A stretch of 17,048 nt of DNA from Hymenoscyphus infarciens (GCA_001414345.1 LLCB01000616.1:1-17048); one strand, 5' to 3'. Positions 1 through 9,647 are shown, counted from the stretch's first letter. The notes: a model not told the origin generated them from the letters alone. Numbers and translations: made by a program.

Positions 1-223
1 GTAGTATTATTATTTAAGAGCTAATTACTCTTTATTTACTACTATATACTATATAATAATAGGATATAAATAGAAGAGAAGCTAATAATTAGCTAGTAGG
101 TAGAAAGTAGTATACTACTATAGAGTTGTTATATTCTTACTATTATTATATATTATAATAGTAATTATTAAGTAATAAATAATAATTATAAAGTAATAGC
201 TATTATTATAAGTAGTATATTAG
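1..223. repeat. Terminal direct repeat, copy 1
   Basis: This stretch recurs in the same orientation at 16826-17048 with a constant offset of 16825. I count 8 differences in 223 positions (18, 19, 26, 27, 71, 72, 128, 223), all transitions and no gaps. Two pairs, 26-27 and 71-72, are TA here and CG in the other copy, as expected if both strands of a CpG were hit by C-to-T mutation. The repeat is cut by the window start, so its true length is unknown. It could be part of a long terminal repeat, a dispersed element or a large duplication. The visible part does not start with the TG typical of an LTR. Confidence 0.9.
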
Positions 224-640
224 TAGGCGACTTTTCCTCGATTCTAACTTCTCTTCTTCTTTTCTTTTTATCTAAATAATATAAATAGTAAGAATACTTT
301 CTAATTAGATATATCCTTATATACTAACTTATCTCCTAGAATATATATATATATTATATATATATATAAAAGTAAGTTCTTCCCTCTTTAATTAGACCTA
401 ATTTAAGGCTAATCTAATATAGTAAAATGCCTCTCCTATATCCTCTTAGTACGCTTCTAGCTACCTACTAAGTCTACTATATTTAGTGCTTTTAGGCAAA
501 ATCTTAGAATAAAGATCATATATATACTTTTAAGAAGCTGAAGTTAAAGAAGTATAGGTACTACGTAGAATAGAATACTATATATATCCTAGTAAGTTTA
601 ATCCTAAATATATACTAAATCTGTTCTAACTTAGGTAGTT
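224..640. other. AT-rich spacer with a TA microsatellite
   Basis: No gene can be supported here. The stretch holds a run of alternating TA around 345-370 and pyrimidine-rich tracts around 240-270. CA and TG are scarce, as expected from RIP. It lies on the 3' side of the minus-strand Ty3 element, where its 3' LTR would be sought, but I could not match it to any sequence on the other side of that element. Confidence 0.5.
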
Positions 641-1140
641 ACTATAGTTTATAAGAAAGGAGTTTAATAAGCTTAAGCTTAAGAAGGAGAAGAGAGAGAT
701 TAAGAAGGCTACTAAGGCCTTAGATAAGGTATTAGTTATTACTAGTATAGAGGTATTAAAGAATAGTTTAAAAGTATACTCTTAAAGAAGACTTAAGCGC
801 TTTATACTAAGGTTACTATAAGTACCCCTTACTTATTAGAAGGGTTTTAGTTACTAATATTTAATAGTCCTTATACTATACTATAGAGGGTAGGACCTCT
901 ATCTAAACCTAGGTTTAGGTCCTCTTCAAGGCTTACTTAAAGAGTTTATAGGCGTCCTCTCTAAAGCCGGTTATAAGAGATTATTAAGGTAAGAAGCATC
1001 TTTATAAGAAGGAGGTAGTAGAGGAAGAGCTAATTTAGACTCTTTATGCTTAGAAGGGTAGAGAGGAGGATAATAAGTTAGAGGAAGGAGAGGCTATAGC
1101 CTAGAGAGGTTTAGTAGGCTCTATTTTAGTAGTAACTTAG
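640..1140 (+). pseudogene. Lys/Glu-rich ghost coding remnant, unknown family
   Basis: On the plus strand two consecutive stretches read as charged, coding-like protein once TAA/TAG are treated as mutated Gln/Trp/Arg codons. The first, in the frame of position 681, runs through a Lys/Glu-rich helix-like segment from about 650 to 800. The second, in the frame of position 991, is also Lys/Glu-rich and runs from about 990 to 1130. The frames differ by one, so an indel lies between them. The pattern fits a coiled-coil or basic tail, for example the end of a transposase, but I recognise no family motif. It points away from the neighbouring Ty3 element, so it probably belongs to a different element. 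Confidence 0.4.
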
Positions 1141-1307
1141 TCTTAGTTCTTTACTTTATTAACTTTAAACATTCCTACTAGTTAGTGTTTTATCTTAGGT
1201 TTTTATTATAAGTTTCTTATTAAGAGTAACTAGAATTAAAGAGTATTAATAGAGTTTTATAAATTAACTCTTTTATCTAATTCTTATCTAATTCCTATAT
1301 ATTAAGC

Positions 1308-1760
1308 TATTTAAAGAGGTATTAAGGTAGTTCTAGCTCTTCTAGATATTTAGTATAAAAGTCTTTTAGATAATATAGTAAACCCTAAAAATTATTTATA
1401 AAATACTAAGTAGGATCTAAATTATATCTAACCTATTTTATATAGTACTATAACTATCTTTTAAAAAGTCTACTACTAAGTATTTCTTAAACTTCTTATT
1501 CTTATATACTTTAAATAATATCTAGTAAGAGCTCTAAAGCCTCTTATTCTAGTAAGAGGGTATTTAAATCTTTTAAAAGTATATTAGAAGTAAAAACATT
1601 ATAAATTAATAATCTTTCTAAAAGTTTTAGCTTATAAGAGTATCTTATATAATCTAGTATTTTAAAAGGTCTTATCTACTATTTAATAAGCTTTTAGCTA
1701 AGACGATTTATCTTAAGATTCTTAGTAGATAAGTAGACTTTATCTCTAATATTTTAATTA
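1308..1760 (-). pseudogene. pol: Integrase C-terminus (GPY/F) and chromodomain remnant
   Basis: This is in frame with the integrase core, with a D-K-V-Y-L landmark at 1744. A GPF module follows, its G-P-F reading as R-P-F near 1672-1657. A chromodomain then spans about 1500-1360: an (E)-(W)-E-V-E-(E)-I-L-x-S-R block, a Y-x-V-K-W-x-G-Y-like block, and a P-T-W/stop-Y...N-F block. The aromatic cage positions are partly replaced by stops (W to TAG). Chromodomains direct chromoviruses to heterochromatin through histone marks. The natural stop cannot be told from RIP stops; it should lie around 1310-1250. Confidence 0.87.
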
Positions 1761-1989
1761 ATAGCTCTTTAGTATTAATTTATACTATCCTCTATTCTTT
1801 TCTAGGCCTTACTTATATTATCTTTAGCTATCTCCTAAGTAGAGTATATATATTAGACTACCTTTACTACCTTATTATAGTTAAGACGTTCCTAGAGAAT
1901 AGACGTCTTTAGTATATTCTAGTCTTATAAAGTCCTTAAGTTAAGTCTAAACTTAAGCTAATAAAGGGTTATACTAATAGATAAGTATA

Positions 1990-2390
1990 GAAGTGTTATT
2001 TATACTCTATCTATTAAGAGGATTAATTCGCTCTAGTTATCTTAGTAGTAGTTTATAAAGAGCCTTAGTCTCTAATTAATATATTAGTTTATTATCTCTA
2101 TTTATCTATCTATTTATTTATAGTAAATAGTACTAAGCTTAAGCTTAATACTAATTATTTAATAAAATTTAGTCTAAAATAATAATATAAATTAAGGTCT
2201 TTAATTAAATATAATCGATTTAGAGTAGTAACTAAAATAGTAAATCTATTAAATAAAGAGCTTAGCTAAGCCTTTAGCGTCTATAGTCGAGTAGTAGGGT
2301 ATTAATACTAAATCCTTTCTAAGTCGGTTAATAAATACTAGTATAGTATTAAATCTGTGTTTATCTTTTAAGAATAATTTAAAATCTATA
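1990..2390 (-). pseudogene. pol: Ty3/gypsy integrase catalytic core remnant
   Basis: The reading starts at the D-F of the (M)DF motif (first catalytic Asp, codon 2386-2384). It passes through an NTILV-x-I-(D/N)-R-L block and an AKGLAKLF block. The second catalytic Asp position, in the S-D-R-G-P-Q-F box at 2206-2204, now reads Asn. After the KLKLST block comes the T-D-G-Q-T-E-I box, where the catalytic Glu survives at 2098-2096. The second Asp position and the Glu are separated by exactly 35 residues, the D-X35-E spacing of retroviral-type integrases. The frame is shifted by one relative to RNase H, so at least one indel lies between 2934 and 2386, in the zinc-binding N-terminal part. Confidence 0.93.
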
Positions 2391-2929
2391 TATAAATGTT
2401 ATATAGAATAGTTAGGTATAGGTAGAGGGTAAAGAAAGCCTTATTACTTAGTTTATTAAGAATAGGAGTATTTATAGGCTTAATAATTTACTATATATCT
2501 CTTGTAGTCTAAACCTAGTCTAACCTAGTAGTAGTATTATACTAATAACTAGTATATCTTTTTTATACTTAGATAAGTACTAGATACTTAGTTATAGACT
2601 TCTCTAATTAGCTTTATATAGAGTTTAGTATTTCTTTAAATATAAAGTCGATTCTTAAAGAAGAGTAAATTATCTAGTAAGATAGAGTATTTATTTATAA
2701 CGTTCTTTCTAAAAGGAACGTAGGTTATCTTCTTTTAACTTCTAAATTATGTTTAAACTTAACTCTAGAATAATACCTATTATATTAAGAAATATAGACT
2801 ATTCTTATAAAAAGATTTAAGTAAGTTTAATATTAATTTAAGAGTCTAACTAATTAGGTTTTAAGAAGGTATATAAGTAGCTATCTAATTTAGCTTAATT
2901 ATAGGTTTTTAGGTCTTATTTATATTAGG

Positions 2930-3420
2930 TTAATATATCTACTTTTTAATTACTCTTCTTAGATATAAATTAGATTTAAAAGTTAAAGTCTAATAAAAAC
3001 TTTATCTATTAGACTTACTTAACTATAAGTAGCTTAGTTATTATAAAGTATTCTAATAATCTATAGTTTAAATATATATTAATATACTTTTAATATAATA
3101 TAAGTTTAGAGTGCTATTTCTTAAAAGCTTCTATAATAGTAGATAGTTCTTTATTATAGATCTTCTAATTTAATTTATAACTAACTAAGACGTATAAGTA
3201 GAACCTAATAAGGTACTAAAAGCTATTATATTATTATAAGAATATACCTACTATTACTCCTTTTAAGGAGTCTATTTCTACCTTTATATTATAATTAAGG
3301 TTAAAGTAGTATAAGGTTTATATAGTAAGTAGCTTAGTTTTTAGTACTTTAAAAGCTTTATTATATTTAAGTGTTTATAGAAATAGCTTTATAAGATGTA
3401 TTATTATAGTTAGAGGTTTA
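2930..3420 (-). pseudogene. pol: Ty3/gypsy RNase H remnant
   Basis: In the same frame as RT (the landmark Glu codon at 3149-3147 lies exactly 190 codons after YLDN) the reading matches Ty3 RNase H. There is an E-(T/I)-D-(A/S)-like box with its Asp intact at about 3275, then a Y-D/N-K-E-L box with its Glu intact at 3149. A TDH-N-L-like box follows where Asp now reads Asn and His reads Tyr, then the RQ-RW-FDF-I-like stretch ending near 2934 in the V-A/D-x-L tail. Stops interrupt it repeatedly. RNase H would remove the RNA strand during reverse transcription. Confidence 0.9.
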
Positions 3421-3539
3421 GCGATTTTAGTATAACTTTTAATAAATTATTTATAGAATCTTATAAACCTTAAATAAGACTTTATACCTATTATAGTATT
3501 AGGTTAGACCTAGTTTTATAAAGGCTCTACTTTTTTAAG

Positions 3540-4260
3540 GTTAACTTTAAGTCTTTTTATAGTTAAGATAAATCCTAAGTATTTAACTCTAATAATATTA
3601 AATTCGCTTTTCTTAATATCTATCTAAAGTTTTACTTCTTAGAGCTAATTTAGAACCTTCTTAACTTATTCCTTATATTCTTTAATAGTATTTAAATAAA
3701 TTAAAATATTATCTAAGTAAGTAATATAGAAGTTATCTAGATAGTTAATTAAAACGTTATTTATATAACGTTAATAGGTAGTAGAGCTATTATAGAGTCT
3801 AAAAGAGAGGATCTTATATTTATATATACTATACCTAGTTCTAAATATAGTTATCTCTTCTAAGTTAGAGTCTATTTAAATATAATAGAAAGCTTATTTA
3901 ATATCTAATTTAGTAAAGATTTTAACTATTCTTATCTTAGAAAGGAGCTTATTAATATAAGAGATTAAGTAAGGATTATTTTAGGTTAAAGCGTTTAACT
4001 TCTTATAATTAATATAGAACTATAACTTATTATTATTAGCCTTTTTAATAAAGAGTACTAGAGAGGTAAAAGAGCTATTACTATTAATAATAAACCTCTT
4101 ATCTAGGTTTTTTATAAGATACTCCTTTATAGCTTTAAGCTCTATAGTTAACTATTAATATAGAGGCGAAAAGGAGTTAGAAAGTAGCTTATTTAAAGTA
4201 ATCTTATAGTTATATTTATAGTAAGAAGAGAGCTTATTAGAAGCTACTTTTAAGAACACG
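3540..4260 (-). pseudogene. pol: Ty3/gypsy reverse transcriptase remnant
   Basis: The minus strand carries the Ty3 RT motifs in order. There is a stretch matching the VLF(V/I)KK region near 4060. The FTKLD motif, with its first catalytic Asp intact, is at 3905-3903. An FRTRY-like block follows, then a YINDVL-like stretch near 3770. The catalytic YLDD box reads Y-L-D-N at 3719-3708, and the (K/R)YLGF(I/V)L thumb motif is at 3584-3564. The second Asp of YLDD is now Asn (GAT to AAT), which would abolish polymerase activity even without the stops. The spacing from FTKLD to YLDN is 62 codons, normal for the family. The domain start near 4.26 kb is an estimate. Confidence 0.93.
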
Positions 4261-5266
4261 TCTTTATAAGATAAGTAATATTTTAAGAGTTAAGCTTATA
4301 TTAGAGCCCTTATCTTATCGTCGTCTTAGAGAGAGGTTAATCTCTTATTAATAATCTAATCTAGTTTATAAAAGCTTATTATATAAAATTCTAAATTAAG
4401 CTATTTTATATTAAAATATATTACGTTTATGTTTATTTTATAGATAAAAGAGTATAGAGTCTAGCCTTTTAATACTATACTAGTAGTTTATAGAGGCTTT
4501 AAACTAAAGTTAGATATTAAAATTTTAGAAGGTATTATTATAGATAGAAATAATAACTTAGCTATATTTATAAGTCTACTCTTTTTACGTCTTTCTTATT
4601 ACTAGATAGTATATTCTCTTCGATTTATATCTAACTAGTAATTTAAAAAGGGTTTCTAGTTCTAGCTAGAAAGAGAAAGTAAAATTTCCTTACTATAGTA
4701 GAGAGTTAGAGATTACTTAGCTAGCTAAGTAATCTAGCTCTTTAAAGGGTTAAGGAGGACTTTAAAGTAGTTTAACTACTTATTACTAATAATTAGGTCT
4801 TACTATCTAAGGTCTAGGATAATAAAGAGATAGTTAAGAATATAACGTTTATTAATATTTAGATATAGTTATATAAACTAAGTTACCTAGCTTTTAGTAC
4901 TATTATTATATCTATAAATAGATACTATATATAGTAATCTCTAAATCTTTAAACCTATTATCTTAGATAAGTATAGAGCTAGGGGTCGATTTAGAAATAG
5001 GTACCTATTTACTTCTATATCTACTAAAGCTTATATTTTAATACTATATCTCTATATACTAAGAGTAGTATTTATAAGGAATTATTTTCCTCTTATAAGC
5101 TTAGAAAGATTAAGTTTAGCTAGATTATATTTATATAGGCTTAGGAAGGAATTTTTACCTAGGCCTCTTTGTTTTCCTTCTAACTTAGCTTAGAGTTAGA
5201 GTACTCTTTAAAAGGTTATTCTTCTTTAAATTAATTATCTATCTTATTAATAGTAAGAAGATTAAG

Positions 5267-6480
5267 GTAATTAGGTTTAAAATGCCTAAGCTTACTATAA
5301 TAGTAATACTTTATACTAGTAGAGACTTAGTCTATTAATATAGTCTTTAATTTTTCGTTAGTAGAAAATAGTCTAAGAGTTTATAAAATCTTCTAAGATA
5401 TAGGATTAAGTCTATATAAGAGTAGAAAGGGTTTTAGAGTAGAGCTAGGTAAGGATTAAAAAGTACTTATCTTTTTAAATAATAAGGTTATACTAATTAG
5501 TTTAGCTATAGTACTAGTTATAGATAACTCTATATTTTAGCGCTTCTCTTTATCTAGAGCTAAAAAACATACTACTATCTTATTAAAATTATAATTCTAA
5601 TCTCTCTTAACTAAAGTAGTACTACCTTAAAGCTATAGTATAATCTTATTCTATATCTAGTAGAATCTTTCTAACTCTAGTATTCTTCTAAATATAGCTA
5701 TATTTAAGAAGCGTACTCTAAAATCTAAAAAAGTTTCTCTTATATAACCCTTTCTACCTATTTATAAGGCTTAAAATTTATTCTAAGTATCCTTCTTTTT
5801 ATAACTAGTTAAGAAGTAGGAATTAAGGAGTTTAATTATATCTTATTAATCTTTAAAAACTATATTACTTATATCTAACTTATATTAGAGCTCTAAGTAG
5901 TTCTTAGTAAGTTTTATAGTCGTCCTTTAAATAAGAGCTTTATAAGTTTTAAGTATATAGTAATAGTCGACGTTTACTTAGAGTCTATTATATATAGATA
6001 TCTTCTATTACTTATAAGTAGGTGAAGTACTATTATTTAAAGGTTTAATTTTCTTTATAATTTTACTTTTAATAAGTTAAAAGGCTTTTAGAGTGCTTTT
6101 AGGTTATAGGTATAGAGTAGGTTATTATAAGGAAGGAATATTAGAGGTAAGGTCTTACCTCTAATAATAGTTAGAAGAGATAAAAGGAGGTATTTATATA
6201 GGTTAGATAAGACTTAGACTTTAGTTATTATTTAGTAGTTATTAACTAATTTACTATACTAGGTCTAATAATTAAGTAATCTAATTATCTTACTCTAAAA
6301 TTCTCTATTCTTTTTCTTAATCCTTAGCCTCTATAGCTTAGATTATACTCTATATCTCGTCTATATTAGAGAAGTCTTATTAATCTCTCTAGCTTCTAAG
6401 TATAAGGCCTTTACCTTTATTATTTTTAGGCTTCTTAGTATTCTTAAAAGTATAGTACCGAGTTAGAGACGTTTTAGTAG
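5267..6480 (-). pseudogene. gag: Ty3/gypsy Gag remnant with CCHC zinc knuckle
   Basis: Gag would form the particle shell and bind the element's RNA. In one minus-strand frame the sequence reads as a plausible fungal Gag from about 6.1 kb, perhaps 6.5 kb, down to 5.27 kb. It ends in a recognisable zinc knuckle at 5308-5267. The spacing C-X2-C-X4-H-X4-C is kept, but all three Cys codons now read Tyr (TGY to TAY) and only the His survives. Such Cys-to-Tyr changes are exactly what C-to-T mutation on the other strand produces. The start codon cannot be fixed. The protease expected between the knuckle and RT (about 5.2-4.3 kb) was not identified. Confidence 0.8.
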
Positions 6481-6599
6481 AAGCTTAACTTTATTACTTA
6501 AAAGAGGGCTCTACGCTTAAGAGTAGAGCTTAAGAGAGACCTAGAGTCGCTTCTAAGTCTAATATATTAAATATTAAAAAGGGAGAGGTAAAGGAGGTA

Positions 6600-6931
6600 A
6601 TTTAAGAGTTTTCTAGATAACTATTTATATTATTAACTATTTAAATTATATATAGTAATCCCTATATAGAGAGGGTTATTAGGATTCTTAGGAATACTTA
6701 GTATATTCTAATCCCTTAATATATAAGATACGATTTTTACTAGCTATTTATATAAATACTAAACTCTAATATTACTAGCTATCTAAGAGATCTCTAGAAT
6801 CCTAGCTATTTAAGAATATATTATTATAGTCTAATTCTAGACTAAATTAAAATTAAAATAAAAAAAGTAATAATAAGCTTAAAAGAGATATTATAAAGGC
6901 TATTACTAGTAAAGAAGAGTTATTATTTTTA
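6600..6931. other. Segment between Ty3 Gag and small TIR element
   Basis: AT-rich and strongly RIP-mutated. By position it should hold the 5' end of the Ty3 element (leader, primer binding site, 5' LTR). I looked for a direct copy of it beyond the other end of the element (224-1300) and saw none, so no LTR is claimed. Confidence 0.35.
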
Positions 6932-7390
6932 TATAATAGTACGAAATATATACTATAGAAGAAGAGATATATAAGAGTATATTTAAGACTAAATAACGTA
7001 AGTAGATACTAGGCTCTAATATAGAAGAAAATAATAACTATCCCTCTTCTATACTAAGTATAAACCTCTATATATAAGAGATTAGAAGCTTCTAAGTTCT
7101 AATAATAATAATAACTAAGCTCTATCTAATATAGCTAATACTAAATAATAAGAGCTAAAAAGCTAAATATATAACCTCTAAACCTTTGAAAAGCTAAATA
7201 TATAACATCTAAATCTTAATCCCTTCTATATATAAATATTAGATATTAATACCTTTAACACTTCGCTTATATAAGTATTAGTCATTTATAATCTTAGTCT
7301 TAAGAGTATTAGAGGTATTAGCAGTTTCACGAATGCTAATAATTCAGAATAGTACTGTTATATAATAATCTAGGATAGCGTACTATTATA
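6932..7390. mobile_element. Small non-autonomous TIR element, copy D
   Basis: Bounded by inverted ends: the left end TATAATAGTACG (6932-6943) is the exact reverse complement of 7379-7390. The ends read as RIP products of TGTGACGGCACG, a form partly preserved in the copies at 13486 and 16276. The first ~100 bp match the start of copy C (16276) and, inverted, the right ends of copies A and B. The rest matches only copy C, including the tail from about 7150. Compared with copy C it carries about 90 extra bases near 7040-7130, flanked by an AATAACTA-like repeat. It holds a 31-bp tandem pair at 7158-7219. There is no coding capacity and no convincing target duplication. Confidence 0.8.
7158..7219. 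repeat. 31-bp tandem pair inside small TIR element
   Basis: Two adjacent copies, each starting AAAAGCTAAATATATAAC, begin 31 bases apart (7158 and 7189). The same pair is present in copy C near 16414-16475, so it is part of the element and not a local accident. Confidence 0.75.
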
Positions 7391-8132
7391 AACTTCGAAG
7401 TCAAAAAAGCATCTCACCTCCGAGCCCTCCCCGATCCGACCCCCTTTCGCTTCTAGATTCCTTTCGCTTAAGGAACACCGCTGCCTCTGATGCCTTCCCA
7501 CTACTTCATATATATTCGAAAATACCTCTACTAGCGAACGACTAAAAAGACTACGATTGCTTAGTTATAGACTAAGTCCTAGCCGCTACTAAGTGTTAGA
7601 AGAGATAGAAGTGGAATTAGAAGAAGATTACGCTAAAGAAACGTTCGCTTTTCGAGTACGGCTATACTTAGAGAGATACTAGAATCGGAACGGTTCTTTT
7701 ATATATAGGACACACCTTAGCTCTAAAACGCGTCTACTGCTCTTAAGAGACGCTAGAATTACAACTTGCTAAGATGCTCTTCGGTTTAAAAGAATACCCC
7801 CTATCTAGCTCCGAACTCTCTACGATCTAACAACAACTCTGCTTCTAAATCGGAAGATGACGAATAAGTTCTTAAGTACCTCGATTTTTAGAATCGCTAA
7901 AGGGAACGAGGCGGCCTACGAGCCTAAGCAAACGACAGTACTAATAAATGTCGTATACGAAACTGCCTCTTTTATTATCCCGTACTTCGGATAACAATTT
8001 CAAACTTTAACAACTTCGGTAACAACTTCGTTTAACTAGCCGAAACCCCACCGACTCTGGTATAGAGTCTTATAGTCTTTATATTCTTTACTTTTTTCAC
8101 TTCTAGCCGGGCTAGAAGTTCATCTTTATTTA
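7391..8132 (+). pseudogene. Less-mutated island with possible ghost coding reading
   Basis: CA, TG, CC and CG become frequent again here (for example 7403-7450 and 7470-7500), so RIP has been weak or one-sided. In the plus frame of position 7455 a reading of about 190 codons runs to about 7990 with only a few stops, including an acidic stretch near 7590-7630. A second plus frame is almost as open, so the true frame is uncertain. I recognise no domain. Its right end holds a hairpin (8099-8119) directly before the long TIR element. It may be an older unique or low-copy sequence into which elements inserted, or a remnant of another element. Confidence 0.4.
8099..8119. repeat. Perfect 10-bp hairpin
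   Basis: ACTTCTAGCC and GGCTAGAAGT are exact reverse complements separated by one G. The stem is GC-containing in an AT-rich region and lies 14 bases outside the left end of the long TIR element. It could be a terminator-like structure or the end of another element. Confidence 0.6.
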
Positions 8133-8280
8133 AACGGTAATTAACACTTTTATATCTTAAATAAACGTAAATACCTAGAATCTCTCTTAAATTACTTGAA
8201 AAGTAACTATACTATCTCTTAAATAATACCTCTTAAAATTAGAGGTATTCTAGTTAGAAAAGAGAGATATTTAAGTTAGT
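8133..8280 (+). repeat. Left terminal inverted repeat of 4.4-kb element
   Basis: 148 bp, matched in inverted orientation by 12415-12530. It contains the 25-bp palindrome 8225-8249 (arms AATACCTCT and AGAGGTATT around TAAAATT), which is fully conserved in the other TIR. The insertion of about 33 bp relative to the right TIR is near 8180-8213. Confidence 0.85.
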
Positions 8281-8401
8281 TATTATTTACTGTTTTTGCT
8301 ATAGTATACTACTTATTTTTAGTAAATTAAAGCTAGTATCTTAAGATTATAACCTTTAATATAGTATCTAATTTCCTTTAGTTTATTTAATTATTCTCTT
8401 T

Positions 8402-8769
8402 TAATTATTCTTCTCTAAAGTACCTACTACTAATATACTAGCCTATAAGTATATTAAAAAGATAGTCTATTATAGTATAACTTTAAAGCTACGCTATATA
8501 ATAAAGAGATAATAAGAGTAATAAGATAAGGCTATTACTAATTATATTCTAGAAGAGAAGTTACTAAAGATTAGTTAGAAGTAGAATACTATTAAAGAGA
8601 TATAAGAGAAGGTTTACTTTTTACTAACTAATTACTTTTTATCTTAGTATATTATAAAGTTAGAGCTACTATATCTAGTATTAGATTATAAAAAGAAGAC
8701 TTACTCTTTTTATATTTAAGTATTCTTCTCTAAAAAGATTAACTATGCTATTCTTTTAGTATATACTAT
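8402..8769 (+). pseudogene. 5' part of interior of 4.4-kb element, before LTR insertion
   Basis: AT-rich, with coding-like readings on the plus strand once TAA/TAG are read as former Gln/Trp/Arg codons. The frame of position 8402 is the same as the convincing downstream ghost frame, and the nested insertion (991 bp plus 5-bp duplication, 996 in all) would keep that frame. Other plus frames are similarly open, so the frame is not proven here. No DNA-binding or transposase motif is recognised. Confidence 0.35.
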
Positions 8770-8882
8770 TGTCACGGAAAAAGGGGGGTCTCACGTGACC
8801 CCTTTTCCCTATATATATAGCAGAGTTTTCACCTCCTAAATTCAAGCTCCTTAGAGCGTTTTCAACCTAAAAATACGTTATA
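8770..8882 (+). repeat. 5' LTR of miniature retrotransposon
   Basis: Contains an imperfect hairpin at about 8775-8809: GG-AAAA-GGGG-TC against GACCCCTTTTCC, around a CACGTG-centred palindrome. A TATATATATAG run follows it and could serve as a promoter element. No primer binding site can be recognised after its end (8883 onward); there is no TGG start. Confidence 0.92.
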
Positions 8883-8906
8883 GTTATAAGCCTAGTTTAC
8901 ACGTAT

Positions 8907-9647
8907 AGTGTATTATATTTATACTTATAGTATACTCTATAATATCTTCAACTTCTGCTTACGTATTTAACGTTGCTACGTATTTAGAACGCTCTCCGTT
9001 GTCGGCCAGCGTAACTAACCCCTCGATACTTACGTTCGACGAGCATTTAGAAGCTCTACTACGAGTACGGCTCTTCTCACTTCGAATACAAGACTTTCTT
9101 AACAAGCGCGAATAAGGACTCTCCTAACAAGCGTGGACGAGACTCTCCTACGAGACGCTCTCAACTTCGAATATAGCGAAAGCCCTACTCAAGTAGGTAT
9201 ACCTTAATCGGTAGCTCACTCTCGAAGAGCTCGTATAAAAGCCCAGCTACGAAGCTAGCCACCGCTACTCTTAGAGGTGCCTTTTCAAACCAGAAACCCT
9301 AAGAGGTGCTCGAAGAATATACTTCGAATTCAGAAGCCTAGTACTCTATAAAGCTAGTAAATATAACGCTAACTACGAGCCACTATATCTACAAACGCTA
9401 CCTACTATCTTTACTAAAAAGCTAGAGCTAATAACGTGCTAGAGTATAAGAGAGGAAGTCGAACAGGATCTAGAAGTAGGACTTTACTCTTAAATATTAT
9501 CTAGAATCGCTATTTAAGAGTTTAAAGCAATCTATATAGCTCTATAGGATCTAGAGCAGAAATAGAGGGCGATATAGTTAAGAGGTTCTTTTATAATCTA
9601 GTTTGAGTTTATAAGCCTAGGAGGCTATCTCCTAGACCTAAGGGGTA
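8907..9647 (+). pseudogene. Ghost reading frame in miniature LTR element
   Basis: In the frame of position 9020 the interior reads as about 245 codons of coding-like protein from just after a TAG at 8906 to the 3' LTR. Roughly a dozen stops interrupt it, all TAA or TAG and explicable as mutated Gln, Arg or Trp codons. It has a Leu/Arg-rich helix-like start near 9040-9090 and an acidic stretch near 9450-9475. No Gag zinc knuckle, protease or other motif is recognised. It is less RIP-altered than its surroundings. It could be a Gag-like protein of a non-autonomous element or a captured host fragment. Confidence 0.5.
9638..9647 (+). other. Candidate polypurine tract
   Basis: CTAAGGGGTA lies directly upstream of the 3' LTR, the place where plus-strand DNA synthesis is primed in LTR elements. 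It is short, so the assignment rests mostly on position. Confidence 0.6.

Larger units (their letters stand above)
1300..6600 (-). mobile_element. RIP-inactivated Ty3/gypsy retrotransposon (chromovirus type)
   Basis: Read on the minus strand, the region gives Gag, then reverse transcriptase, RNase H, integrase, GPY/F and chromodomain, in the order typical of fungal Ty3/gypsy chromoviruses. About 5.3 kb (roughly 1760 codons) is the usual coding length. In-frame stops are numerous and are TAA or TAG where relatives carry Gln, Trp or Arg, so the element is dead. Three landmark frames can be fixed: Gag and integrase/chromodomain share one frame, while RT/RNase H lies in another. Either Gag and Pol were joined by a frameshift and one later indel occurred between RNase H and integrase, or two indels compensate. 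The outer limits are approximate because I could not find matching LTRs next to the coding region. Confidence 0.92.

Noticed and set aside
7158..7219. Tandem repeats as a CRISPR-like array
   Set aside because: Only two units with no spacers, carried inside a transposable element that is present twice; the context is eukaryotic.
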